From CAWBJP01 sp963789165 (GTDB taxonomy: Bacteria > Actinomycetota > Acidimicrobiia > IMCC26256 > BP-133), in contig CAWBJP010000005.1 in NCBI GenBank assembly GCA_963789165.1, positions 1 to 64,000 on the forward strand: 64,000 nt of DNA, in the 5' to 3' direction. This document shows, in pieces, positions 1-7,519 of the stretch (positions are counted from its first letter, which is position 1; the number at the start of each line of letters is the position of its first letter). The position numbers and the translations under genes were made by a program. The notes beneath the pieces are model-generated. The model saw only the letters and a program-made list of their open reading frames with translations, was not told the DNA's origin and did no database searches.

Positions 1-173
1 CAGCGGTAGGGGTCGGCCACCGGCACGCCGTGGATGTCGTCGACGACGTCCTCGGTCCGTGTGGGGGGGTACTGGTCGGTGCGCTCGGGGCCGGTCGCCG
101 GTTTTCCTCCCGGAGGCAGCAGGGCCGAGCCCGTGAGGAGCACGACGATGAGAAGGCCGGCGCACCGCAACAC
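1..173 (-). CDS. Prolyl oligopeptidase (S9A), N-terminal fragment
   Basis: The reverse strand reads from a GTG at 173 and runs off the left edge after 57 codons. A hydrophobic leader (AGLLIVVLLTGSALLPPGG) suggests export. It is followed by YPPTRTEDVVDDIHGVPV and ADPYR, the characteristic opening of the S9A propeller domain, which in intact members leads into WLED. The family cleaves proline-containing oligopeptides with a C-terminal alpha/beta hydrolase domain, which lies outside the window. Identification rests on this short but very typical N-terminus. The start is uncertain because a TTG follows the GTG directly. Confidence 0.75.
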   Translation of the reverse strand, partial: MLRCAGLLIVVLLTGSALLPPGGKPATGPERTDQYPPTRTEDVVDDIHGVPVADPYR

Positions 174-248
174 GGGGCGATCCTTGCAGGCAGAGCCTTG
201 TCAACCAAAAGCGGCGCTCAAGCGTCAGTAGCCCTGATGATGAGACTC

Positions 249-772
249 ATGGCCGCCCCGACGGAAAGAGACCAACCCGGAGCGCAGAACTTCGACCTGC
301 CGCGACCTCTACCGGGAACACCGGGCCGCCCTGGTCCGGCTGGCGGCCCTGCTGGTGGGGGACGAAGCCGAAGAGGTCGTCCATGACGCCTTCGTACGGA
401 CCCATCTGGCCTGGGATCGTCTGCGAGACCCGGAACGGGCGCTGTCCTATCTGCGCAGCGCGGTGCTGAACGGAGCCCGCTCCCGGCTCCGTCATCTGAA
501 GGTCGTCGACCGCACCGCACTGGGCGGGACGGCCGCCACGGGCCGCTTCCGCGGAGGCGGAGGCGATGGCCGGAGAAGAGCATCGCCGGGTCATGACCGC
601 GCTTCGTGCGCTGCCCACACGCCAGAAAGAGTGTCTGGCCCTGCGCTATTACCTGGAGCTCTCCGAAGCCGAGATCGCCGCCGTCCTGGGCATCTCGCCC
701 GGCTCGGTCAAGACCCACGTCCACCGGGGCCTCGCCGCGCTGGCCGATCACCTCAAGGAGCACGACGCATGA
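249..772 (+). CDS. ECF (SigE-like) RNA polymerase sigma factor, frameshifted
   Basis: Two halves of an extracytoplasmic-function sigma factor lie in different frames. Region 2 is read from about 301 (DLYREHRAALVRLAALLVGD, then EEVVHDAFVRTHLAWDRL). Region 4 is read from about 555 in the next frame (ALPTRQKECLALRYYLELSE, then GISPGSVKTHVHRGLAAL, a typical helix-turn-helix). A probable ATG start at 249 is in the third frame, so indels are inferred near 285-300 and 520-550. Length and order match SigE-like actinobacterial sigma factors. The stop overlaps the ATG of the next gene (ATGA), as for a sigma factor and a membrane regulator. Conserved residues are intact in both halves, which favours sequence error over decay. 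Confidence 0.8.
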
Positions 773-1640
773 ACGTGGAAGATCGCCTGCGTAACGCCCT
801 GGAGGATCACGCCGCCTCCGTCCCCAACCCACCGGACCGGTGGTCCGAGGTGAGGCCGACGGGGCCCGCATCGCCCGCCGGAACCGGAGGCGGACCGGGG
901 GGTTCACCGGCCTCGGTCTGGTGGCCGCCGCCTGCGTTGCCGTCTTCGCGGTCAGCGCACTCAACGACGGCGGCCAAATGGTCCAGACCCGTCCGGCCGA
1001 CAACCCGCCGGCGACGTTCGAGCCCACGCCGGCCACGCCTCCGTTGCTGTGGCCTTTCCGCACGGTGGACGAAGCCCGCCAGTGGCAGGAGGACGGCAAG
1101 CCGCAGGGTCACTCTCCCTGGCACGCCGACGCCGAGGCGACGGCGCTGACCTTCACGACCGGCTACCTCGGTTTCACCGACGTCGACCGGGTCGTCGACG
1201 CCGAGGTCACCGGCGACGAGGCCCGGGTCACCGTCGGCTACAACAGCGAGGGGAGCAACGTCTCTCCGGCCGCCACCATCCGCCTAGTCCGGCTGGGGGA
1301 GGGGTCCGACGCCCCCTGGGAGGTGGTGGGCACCGACGAGGACCCGTACTTCAGCATCGCCGCCCCCGAGGCCGGCGCCGCGGTCACGTCCCCCCTCGAC
1401 GTCTCCGGGCTGATCACCGGCGTGGACGAGAGCATCCACGTGCACGTCCGCCAGCCGTCGACGCCCCGCCCCTTGGGGGAGTCACCCTGCTGTGGAGCCG
1501 AAGGCGGCGAGAACTTTCCCTGGGAGCGGACGGTCGCCTTCGACGGCGCCACCGATCCGTACCTCACCGTCGTGGCCTTCGCCGGGGGCCACATCACCGA
1601 CGTCGAACGCTTTGTCCTGGTCGGGGTGCGCCGGGGCTGA
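769..1640 (+). CDS. Membrane-anchored Gmad2-domain protein, possible anti-sigma partner (frameshifted)
   Basis: The gene starts at the ATG overlapping the sigma factor stop (MNVEDRLRNALEDHAASVPN), the usual cytoplasmic opening of small regulators encoded after SigE-like sigma factors. The frame changes near 840. It continues as one transmembrane segment (FTGLGLVAAACVAVFAVSAL) and a long extracellular part. The C-terminal region contains AAVTSPLDVSGLITGVDESI, which resembles the Gmad2 immunoglobulin-like domain. Translational coupling suggests control of the sigma factor, but no zinc-binding anti-sigma HxxxCxxC motif is visible, so the regulatory role is inference from position only. Confidence 0.65.
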
Positions 1641-1680
1641 CCCGGGCGGGCGTTCTGGGGGATCCGGCCGGGGCCGGGGA

Positions 1681-2097
1681 TCAGAGGCTCAGGAGAAACT
1701 CTGTCAGGGCGTCCATCTCGGCCAGGGTGAAGTTGAAGGCGAAACGGGCGTTGTAGAAGGGAATCAGGTTGTCACGCAGAGCCCGACGCGCCGGTTCGCG
1801 ACCGGTGGCGAGATTCGTCGGCGCCGTCGGGTCGCCGGCCAGGCCGTCGTGGAAGTACGGGTCGGGGGGTGTCGACGTGTCCGGCGCCTCCTCCTCGCGC
1901 AGGACACCGAGATCCATTTCCGGGACGGGGTGGAGAGGGTCGGGCAGGAAGAGCTCCTCCTGGCCCGTGGGCCGGCTCGTTTCCGGCGGGTCGACCTCGG
2001 CCCGAGCCGAGGATCGGGCCGTGAAGAAGGCGGTCGTGGCGAGCACCAGCGGTAGGGCGAGGATCAGGTGCGGCGGAAGCCGCCGGGTGGGCACCAT
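1681..2097 (-). CDS. Small secreted protein resembling the C-terminal tail of di-haem cytochrome c peroxidases
   Basis: The start at 2097 is chosen because GGGGAG lies nine bases upstream; the ATG at 2124 has no such site. A signal or anchor segment (HLILALPLVLATTAFFTARS) precedes a low-complexity stretch. The last 60 residues, PYFHDGLAGDPTAPTN to DALTEFLLSL, resemble the end of MauG/cytochrome c peroxidase proteins (typically P-Y-F/M-H-D-G, then FYN, then D-L-V-A-F-L-x-S-L). There is no CxxCH haem motif anywhere, so it cannot be a complete peroxidase. It may be a stand-alone remnant or a divergent partner subunit. Function unknown. Confidence 0.5.
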   Translation of the reverse strand: MVPTRRLPPHLILALPLVLATTAFFTARSSARAEVDPPETSRPTGQEELFLPDPLHPVPEMDLGVLREEEAPDTSTPPDPYFHDGLAGDPTAPTNLATGREPARRALRDNLIPFYNARFAFNFTLAEMDALTEFLLSL

Positions 2098-2169
2098 CGC
2101 GTGTCGCTCCCCGAACTCGGACAAATCGTTCTCGGGGCGATACCCAATCGTGCGGGGCGGAGAACGCCG

Positions 2170-2634
2170 TCAGGCTTTGCGGCCGTAATCGACCATGTCG
2201 GCAGCCAGGCGGCCAAGGAGGGTGGCGAGTGCCTCCCGGTCCTCCTCCGGCCAGGCGTCGAGGATCTCGACCAAGGTGCGGCGCCACGACGCCCGCAGCT
2301 TCTTCAGCGCCTCCCGCCCGGCGGGGGCGAGGGCCAGCATGGTGACCCGGCCGTCCTTGGGGTCGCCGGTGCGCTCCACCAGGCCGGCCTGCTCCAGTTC
2401 CTTCACCTGACGGCTGGCGGTGGAGATCTGGACGCCGAGCCGGGGTGCGAGGTCGGACAGGCGTACCGGGCCACACTCGGCGATGCCCCGGAGCACGGGA
2501 TAGGCGGCCCGGTCGAGAGGCAGTCCCGCCCCCGCCCGCACCCGCTCGCCGATGCGGCGCAGATGCGACGGCCGCCCGAGAGTGAGCAGCGCCTCGTCCA
2601 CCCTGATCAGGGCCGGGTCGTCGGGTCGGAGCAT
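2170..2634 (-). CDS. MarR-family transcriptional regulator
   Basis: The 154-residue protein has the MarR winged-helix layout. An N-terminal dimerisation helix is followed by PVLRGIAECGPVRLSDLAPR, the recognition helix region GVQISTASRQVKELEQAGLV, the wing ERTGDPKDGRVTMLALAPAG, and C-terminal helices. D-x-R in the wing is the usual MarR signature. It is divergent from the His-rich membrane protein at 2753, with a 118-bp AT-richer gap containing two related 15-bp sites, so it probably controls both itself and that gene. The ligand is not evident. Confidence 0.9.
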   Translation of the reverse strand: MLRPDDPALIRVDEALLTLGRPSHLRRIGERVRAGAGLPLDRAAYPVLRGIAECGPVRLSDLAPRLGVQISTASRQVKELEQAGLVERTGDPKDGRVTMLALAPAGREALKKLRASWRRTLVEILDAWPEEDREALATLLGRLAADMVDYGRKA

Positions 2635-2752
2635 GTGTTCCTCTTGTTTGTACGAAGCAACTGAATTAGAACATACTTGTATCAACCAACTAAATGGTGC
2701 CATCTGGTACTTCTTGGTACCAACGGTGCTTTTCACCCCTCGGAGGTCGACG
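2635..2752. promoter_or_regulatory. Divergent promoter region with two candidate MarR sites
   Basis: This AT-rich gap separates the MarR gene from the divergent membrane protein gene. TTGTACGAAGCAACT (2648-2662) and TTGTATCAACCAACT (2677-2691) match at 12 of 15 positions and are 29 bp apart. The first lies in an imperfect palindrome (2644-2660, arms TTGTTT and AAGCAA). GGAGG at 2742-2746 is the ribosome-binding site of the gene starting at 2753. Assignment to MarR is inferred from position. Confidence 0.5.
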
Positions 2753-4372
2753 ATGACCAAGCGACTGGGTTTCTTCCTCGCACTGGGGCTCGGGGGAGTG
2801 GTCCTCCTCCTCGCCGGCCTGGCCTGGGACGCCCTGCTCCACGCGGCCGACCCGACGCTGGCGGGCCGGGAGGGCGTACTCACCATGAGCAACCCGGGAC
2901 ACGCCCTGCTGGGGGCCGGTGTGGCCGCCGTTGTGATCGGCCTGCTGGGGGCGGCGGCCACCGCCATGGCCATGAGCGGCAGCGCGCGCCTGGCCCGCCC
3001 CGCCGTCAGGCACGCCTTCCTGGGTACCGGCCTGGCGCTGGTGGTGGCCTCGGCGGCCATCACCTCGTGGTCCGCCACCGCCGGGCACGAACATCTGGGC
3101 GCGGCCGCCCACGCCAGCGGTCACGACCGGACCGGCGTGGCCGCACCCGACCACGCCCACGCCGAACTGGCTGCGGCTGTGGGCCACGACCCCGCGGCCG
3201 GGCCCGTTCACGGGCACGACCCCGCCCCGGCGACGGCCGCCGGCGACGCCGCCCACGCCCACCCCGCGCCGGTGGTGGCCGCGGCTCCGGGTCACAACCA
3301 CACGACCGGCGGCGCGGAATCCACGCCCGCCCACGTCCACGAGGCCGTCGCCTCGGCGGGTGACCACGGTCACCACTCGGCCGATCCCGGTTCGCCGGCC
3401 CCCGCCGCCGTGCCCGCCGCCGCCCCGATCCCCGACGGCGAGGTGACCGAGGTCCGCTATGGCCCGTTCGCCCTCGGCCCGGCCGGCGCCGGCGGCGACA
3501 CCGATCTCGGCAACGTGGTCCTGCCCAACGTGCCCAAGCCGTGCGACGACTGCTTCATCCTGGCCGCCGAACCCGATCTCATCTATGCCGACGGGACGTC
3601 GGCCAACCTCGACACCGGGGTGATGTTGCACCACGCCGTGTTCTTCAACCCGAGCCGGACCGACACCACCTGCGGTGACGACGAGTTCTTCCGCAACCTG
3701 GGCGAACGCTTCCTCGCTTCGGGCAACGAGCGGACCCAGCGCCGCTTCCCGCCGGGGTTCGGCTATCACCTCGGCACCGGCCCCGTGAACGCCGTCTTCC
3801 ACGTGATGAACCACTCGGCGGAGCCCAAGACCGTGTACTTCCGCTACAAGGTCACCTGGTTGCCGGGCAGCACCGAGGGCATCCGGCCGGTGACCCCCGT
3901 ATGGCTCGACATGGCCAACTGCCGGACCTCCGAGTACTCCGTGCCCGCCGGTCCCTCGAGCAGCCACTGGACCTGGAAGTCGAGCATCACGGGACGGATC
4001 ATCTGGACGGCCGGCCATGTGCATGACGGCGGGGTGCGGACCACCCTGACCAACGCCACCTCCGGACGCCACCTGTGCACGGCGTGGGCCGGCTACGGCA
4101 CCAAGCCCGCCTACATGGGCACCATCGAGTCGATGAGCACGTGTGCCTGGGACGCCCTCGGCACCGTACGGGAGGGCGAGACCCTCGACCTCGAATCGGT
4201 CTACAACGCCAGCGAAGCTGCCGACGACGTCATGGGCATCATGGTCGCCTACGTGTGGGAGACCCCCGACCTCGACGGAGGGACGGCCCCGCCGCCCGAA
4301 GCTACCGGACAGACCCCGGCGCCTCCGACCTCGACCCCCCCGGCCAAGAACCCCCATCCCCACCACCACTGA
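2753..4372 (+). CDS. His-rich membrane protein with copper type II monooxygenase-like motifs
   Basis: The start at 2753 follows GGAGG by seven bases; the frame is open further upstream but without support. The 539 residues begin with three hydrophobic segments (about residues 5-25, 48-75, 83-105). A His/Ala-rich linker follows (about 110-220, many H-x-H and GHDP units), then an extracytoplasmic domain of about 300 residues. That domain carries VMLHHAVFFN, VFHVMNHSAE and GHVHDGG, spaced like the HH, H and HxH copper ligands of PHM/DBH-type ascorbate-dependent monooxygenases, plus several cysteines (CDDC, TTCGD). A His-rich tail ends the protein (HPHHH). Copper binding is plausible and enzymatic activity unproven. 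Expression is probably controlled by the divergent MarR regulator. Confidence 0.6.
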   Translation: MTKRLGFFLALGLGGVVLLLAGLAWDALLHAADPTLAGREGVLTMSNPGHALLGAGVAAVVIGLLGAAATAMAMSGSARLARPAVRHAFLGTGLALVVASAAITSWSATAGHEHLGAAAHASGHDRTGVAAPDHAHAELAAAVGHDPAAGPVHGHDPAPATAAGDAAHAHPAPVVAAAPGHNHTTGGAESTPAHVHEAVASAGDHGHHSADPGSPAPAAVPAAAPIPDGEVTEVRYGPFALGPAGAGGDTDLGNVVLPNVPKPCDDCFILAAEPDLIYADGTSANLDTGVMLHHAVFFNPSRTDTTCGDDEFFRNLGERFLASGNERTQRRFPPGFGYHLGTGPVNAVFHVMNHSAEPKTVYFRYKVTWLPGSTEGIRPVTPVWLDMANCRTSEYSVPAGPSSSHWTWKSSITGRIIWTAGHVHDGGVRTTLTNATSGRHLCTAWAGYGTKPAYMGTIESMSTCAWDALGTVREGETLDLESVYNASEAADDVMGIMVAYVWETPDLDGGTAPPPEATGQTPAPPTSTPPAKNPHPHHH

Positions 4373-4489
4373 CCCTGGCTGGGATCGGTCAGCGGACCTG
4401 ACGGTCCGTCGCTAGCATCCGCCTCTGGTTCCTGACGTTTCGGGGGGCACCCCCGCACCCCCGGGCCGGCCGGGACCCCGAGGAGGATC

Positions 4490-4909
4490 ATGACCGACGC
4501 GCCCCCGCCGCCCCCGCCGCCTCCGCCGCCTCCTCCACCACCCCCGCCGCCGCCGCCGGGCGGCTACGGCGGTGCGCCACCCCCGCCGCCCCCCGGTCGC
4601 TACGGCGGTGGCTACGGAGGCGGTGACTACGGCGGCGGCGCCCCGGGACCGAAGCCGGACAACAATCTCGTGTGGGCCATCCTGTCCACGCTGTTCTGCT
4701 GCCTACCGATCGGGATCGCTTCGATCGTCTTCGCCTCCCAGGTCGACGGGAAGTGGGCCCAGGGGGACTACGCCGGGGCGCGCGAAGCGTCGGACAAAGC
4801 CAAGCGCTTCGCCATGATCTCCGCCGGAGTAGGAGTCGGACTCGTCCTCCTGTACTTCGTCGTGATCGCCGGGATCATGGCCGGTGGCGACGACAGCACG
4901 GGGTACTGA
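4490..4909 (+). CDS. Polyproline-headed CD225/dispanin-family membrane protein (copy 1)
   Basis: The N-terminal 55 residues are almost pure proline, then glycine/tyrosine repeats (GGYGG). The C-terminal domain, NNLVWAILSTLFCCLPIGIA then SIVFASQVDGKW, AGAREASDKAKRF and a second hydrophobic helix, is the CD225/dispanin fold, with the conserved double cysteine and a cytosolic loop between an intramembrane helix and a transmembrane helix. GAGGAGG lies just upstream of the ATG. Bacterial members are of unknown function. The next gene is a tandem copy whose ATG overlaps this stop. Confidence 0.85.
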   Translation: MTDAPPPPPPPPPPPPPPPPPPPGGYGGAPPPPPPGRYGGGYGGGDYGGGAPGPKPDNNLVWAILSTLFCCLPIGIASIVFASQVDGKWAQGDYAGAREASDKAKRFAMISAGVGVGLVLLYFVVIAGIMAGGDDSTGY

Positions 4910-5304
4910 TGTCCTCCGGGACCCCGCCCTACGACTCGCCGCCCCCGCCTCCTCCGCCGCCACCCCCCGGCGGCTCAAGCGGCGGCCCTTACGGCGGCGG
5001 CCCTTACGGCGGCGGCCCCTACGGCCCGGGCTCGCCCGGCCCCAAGCCGGACAACCACCTGGTCTGGGCGATTCTCTCCACCGTCCTGTGCTGCATGCCC
5101 TTGGGGATCGCGTCGATTGTCTTCGCCTCCCAGGTGGATTCGAAATGGGCGGCCGGCGATTACGCCGGCGCCCGGGAGGCCAGTGAGAAAGCCAAGAAGT
5201 TCGCCATCATCTCCGCCGGCGTGGTGGCCGCCGCCGCCGTCCTCTTCATCGTCTTCGTCGTGATCGGCTCCCTCGTCTCGCTGAACAACGGCCCCGACTC
5301 TTGA
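4909..5304 (+). CDS. Polyproline-headed CD225/dispanin-family membrane protein (copy 2)
   Basis: ATG at 4909 overlaps the stop of the previous gene (TGATG). It has the same architecture as copy 1: proline run, GGPYGG repeats, then HLVWAILSTVLCCMPLGIAS, IVFASQVDSKWAAGDYAG and a terminal helix. The two proteins are near-identical over the core domain and differ in the heads, consistent with a local duplication. They are probably co-translated and may form hetero-oligomers; that is inference. Confidence 0.85.
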   Translation: MSSGTPPYDSPPPPPPPPPPGGSSGGPYGGGPYGGGPYGPGSPGPKPDNHLVWAILSTVLCCMPLGIASIVFASQVDSKWAAGDYAGAREASEKAKKFAIISAGVVAAAAVLFIVFVVIGSLVSLNNGPDS

Positions 5305-5744
5305 TCGAAGCCCCGCTCACCGAACTGCACCCTTCGTCGGGGTCATGGCGCGTCCCGGCCTGGGCCGCGCCGGCCGCCGTAGCCGGGGGGGCGGCGGCGG
5401 TGCTGGGCGGGCTGGTGGTGCGGGACCCGACCGTCGCCGGGCACTACCCGACCTGCCCGTTCCTGGCCCTCACCGGGCTCTACTGCCCCGGGTGCGGAGC
5501 GCTGCGCGGCCTGCGGGCCCTGGCTGGCGGGGACGTGGGGGCCATGGCCGCTTACAACGCCATGCTGGTGGTCGGGGTCGTCCTCCTGGTCTGGGCCTGG
5601 CTGGCGTGGACCGGCCGGCGGACAGGCTGGTGGCGTTTTCGCCCCCTCCCCGGATCCGCCCCCTTCGACTGGGCCCTCCTCGGCCTCGTCGTCGCCTTCA
5701 CCGTGGCCCGCAACCTGCCCTTCGGAGCCGCCCTGGCCCCGTGA
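5301..5744 (+). CDS. DUF2752 membrane protein
   Basis: Three hydrophobic segments flank the family signature CPFLALTGLYCPGCGALRGL, followed by GDVGAMAAYN. Both match DUF2752, a small actinobacterial membrane family of unknown function. The chosen TTG overlaps the previous stop (TTGA), suggesting coupling to the two CD225 genes. DUF2752 and CD225 genes are often neighbours, which hints at a shared membrane role. A CCCCGTG/CACGGGG hairpin spans the stop. Confidence 0.8.
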   Translation: MIEAPLTELHPSSGSWRVPAWAAPAAVAGGAAAVLGGLVVRDPTVAGHYPTCPFLALTGLYCPGCGALRGLRALAGGDVGAMAAYNAMLVVGVVLLVWAWLAWTGRRTGWWRFRPLPGSAPFDWALLGLVVAFTVARNLPFGAALAP

Positions 5745-5757
5745 ACGCCGCACGGGG
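5738..5757. terminator. Hairpin at the end of the CD225-DUF2752 operon
   Basis: CCCCGTG (5738-5744) and CACGGGG (5751-5757) form a perfect 7-bp stem with a 7-base loop over the DUF2752 stop codon. There is no U-tract, as is common for GC-rich actinobacterial terminators. Confidence 0.4.
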
Positions 5758-5805
5758 CAGGTGGTCGCGCTTCACCCCCTAACAGGGGGTCGATCGCGTC
5801 CACCT
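5758..5805. repeat. Left hairpin bracketing the AbiEi/DUF559 gene
   Basis: The segment from 5759 (AGGTGGTCGCG) to 5805 (CGCGTCCACCT) folds on itself through ACCCCCT and AGGGGGT around a short loop. The 23 bases 5758-5780 recur inverted at 6823-6845 with one mismatch. Together the two copies bracket the gene at 5854-6792. Confidence 0.7.
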
Positions 5806-5853
5806 CAGAAATTCGGCCGTGAGGCGGACCGGCGGTCGGCATACTGCATCGCC

Positions 5854-6792
5854 GTGAGAAAGAGGACCCTCGGCCCGGACCAGCAGGCCAGTGCCCTTGC
5901 TGCCCGGCAGTGGGGTGCCATCTCACGCCGCCAGGCGCTCGGAGTCGGTCTGACCGACAAGCAGGTGGACGGTCGTCTGAGTACCCGGCGCTGGCTGGTC
6001 GCCGTCCGAGGTGTGTATGTGGTGGCGGGGGCACCCGAAACGTGGGAACAGCACGTGATGGTCGCCTGCCTGGCCGGCCCGAACGGCACTGCGGCGTCCC
6101 ATCTGACGGCGGCGGCGCTTCTGGGGCTGGGAAACCCGCCCCCGGTTCCCCACGTCACGCTGTCGAAGTCGGCCAGCGGTCGCTTCGGCAACGCTCTGGT
6201 CCATCGCCACCGCATCCCCGTCGACCCGAGGGACCTACGGTTCGTGGGTCCGGTCCGCTGCACGACCCCGGCCCGGACACTGGTCGACTGCGCCGCGCTC
6301 CTTGACTACCACGCGCTGTGCGAGCTCCTCGATGCCGCTCTCTGCCGGGAGCTGGCCAGCCCCGCCGCTGTCCGAGCTGCGGCCGGACGAGCTGGGTTGG
6401 CCCCGGGGCGAAAGGGCCTACCCCTGCTCGAACGGGCCCTGGCAGAGTGGGAATCCGGCCCCCGGCCTGGCAGTCCTGCCGAGATGCGCCTGTTGCGGCT
6501 CCTTGAGCGGTGGGGCTTTCCGACCCCCGAGCGACAGATCGAGGTGAGAGACGGGCGGGGCCGGCTCATCGGTCGGGTCGATCTCGGCTGGCCGGATTTG
6601 AAGGTCGGCTTCGAGTACGACGGCGCCGAGTTCCATGGTCCCCGACAGTCCGAGCACGACGCTCGGCGTCAGGGGTCGATCGAGGCGCTCGGTTGGCGCC
6701 TCGAACGCGTGCGAAAAGAGGATGTGCGCCCACCGGCCAAAGAGTTGCGGTCCCGGGTGGACGCCCTGTTCCAGAGCCGGCGGGCCGCATGA
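5854..6792 (+). CDS. Solitary AbiEi-type HTH plus DUF559 (PD-(D/E)XK/Vsr-like) protein
   Basis: GTG at 5854 is preferred; the longer frame from 5761 would translate the hairpin. The N-terminal part (about residues 10-80, AARQWGAISRRQALGVGLTD, then RWLVAVRGVYVVAG) matches the AbiEi antitoxin N-terminal winged helix. The C-terminal part is DUF559: GSPAEMRLLRLLERWGFPTP, GRVDLGWPDLKVGFEYDGAE, FHG, then ALGWRLERVRKEDV. The VDL aspartate and FEYDG glutamate fit a PD-(D/E)XK nuclease core. Such genes are common and usually solitary in actinobacteria, with unknown role. No partner toxin lies beside it. The gene is bracketed by inverted hairpins. Confidence 0.8.
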   Translation: MRKRTLGPDQQASALAARQWGAISRRQALGVGLTDKQVDGRLSTRRWLVAVRGVYVVAGAPETWEQHVMVACLAGPNGTAASHLTAAALLGLGNPPPVPHVTLSKSASGRFGNALVHRHRIPVDPRDLRFVGPVRCTTPARTLVDCAALLDYHALCELLDAALCRELASPAAVRAAAGRAGLAPGRKGLPLLERALAEWESGPRPGSPAEMRLLRLLERWGFPTPERQIEVRDGRGRLIGRVDLGWPDLKVGFEYDGAEFHGPRQSEHDARRQGSIEALGWRLERVRKEDVRPPAKELRSRVDALFQSRRAA

Positions 6793-6799
6793 GAACGAG

Positions 6800-6848
6800 G
6801 CGGTCGCGCCTGGCTCCCTCGCAGGGGGTCAAGCGCGACCACCTGGTG
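6800..6848. repeat. Right hairpin, inverted copy of the left one
   Basis: GGTCGCGC (6802-6809) pairs with GCGCGACC (6833-6840) around CTCCCT-cgc-AGGGGG. Bases 6823-6845 are the inverted counterpart of 5758-5780 (22 of 23 matches). It lies between the stop of the nuclease-like gene and the convergent TetR gene and may also act as a terminator. Confidence 0.7.
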
Positions 6849-6860
6849 TGAACGCCGGGG

Positions 6861-7469
6861 TCAGTCGGCCCGGAAGGCGCCGGCTTCACTGCCGGTCCGG
6901 ATGCCCCGGAGGCCGTACCAGGCCAACTCGGCGGTCCAGTGGGCCAGCAGCTCGGGGTCGTGCTCGGCGCCGGCGTCGAAGAGGGCGCGCCGTCCCACCG
7001 CCTCGGCCAGGCCGACCACGGCGTGGGCGATCACCCGACGGTGCTCGGCCGGCAGCTCGAGGGCGATCTGCTCGGCCACCGTCTCCGCCATCAGGTCGAG
7101 GACGGCCTCCGCCACCTCGGCGAATTCGGCGTCGTTGCGCACTGACGCTCCGAAGAGCAGCCGGAAGGCGGACTGGTTGACGGTGACGAATGTGAAATAG
7201 GCCGAGAAGCCAGCTTGGACCCGCTCCCGGGCCGTGTCCGCCGGGGCGGTGGCGGCATTGACCTCGGCCAGGAGCCGGCGGGCGGTGTCCTCCAGCAGCT
7301 CCCGGTACAGCGCCCGCTTGGAGGGAAAATGCTGATAGAGCACCGGCTTGGTGACCCCGGCGGCTTCCGCCACGTCGTCCATGGAGGTGGCGTGGAAACC
7401 CCGGGCGGCGAAGAGATCCCGAGCGACGTCGAGGAGTTGGTGTCGGCGGCGGGCAGCGGGGAGCCGCAT
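6861..7469 (-). CDS. TetR-family transcriptional regulator
   Basis: The 202-residue protein shows the TetR N-terminal DNA-binding domain RHQLLDVARDLFAARGFHAT, then SMDDVAEAAGVTKPVLYQHF and PSKRALYRELLE. A variable helical ligand domain of about 140 residues follows. The ATG at 7469 gives the usual spacing to the HTH. Two direct repeats of GARNCGGACATTTC-type sequence 18 bp apart lie 19-50 bases upstream and are candidates for an autoregulatory site. No obvious target gene is adjacent; the aldo/keto reductase gene upstream lies on the same strand beyond a 415-bp gap. Confidence 0.93.
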   Translation of the reverse strand: MRLPAARRRHQLLDVARDLFAARGFHATSMDDVAEAAGVTKPVLYQHFPSKRALYRELLEDTARRLLAEVNAATAPADTARERVQAGFSAYFTFVTVNQSAFRLLFGASVRNDAEFAEVAEAVLDLMAETVAEQIALELPAEHRRVIAHAVVGLAEAVGRRALFDAGAEHDPELLAHWTAELAWYGLRGIRTGSEAGAFRAD

Positions 7470-7487
7470 GGCTCAACGACAGTAACA

Positions 7488-7519
7488 GAGGCGGACATTT
7501 CGCCCGAGACGGACATTTC
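7488..7519. promoter_or_regulatory. Direct repeats upstream of tetR
   Basis: GAGGCGGACATTTC (7488-7501) and GAGACGGACATTTC (7506-7519) differ at one base and are 18 bp apart, immediately upstream of the TetR start. Equal helical-phase spacing suggests a protein-binding site. The link to this TetR is inferred. Confidence 0.45.

Noticed and set aside
4495..4570. CCGCC-rich microsatellite
   Set aside because: It encodes the polyproline head of a CD225 protein and is in frame.
5854..6792. Complete AbiE toxin-antitoxin system
   Set aside because: Only the AbiEi-type N-terminal domain is present; no AbiEii nucleotidyltransferase gene is adjacent.
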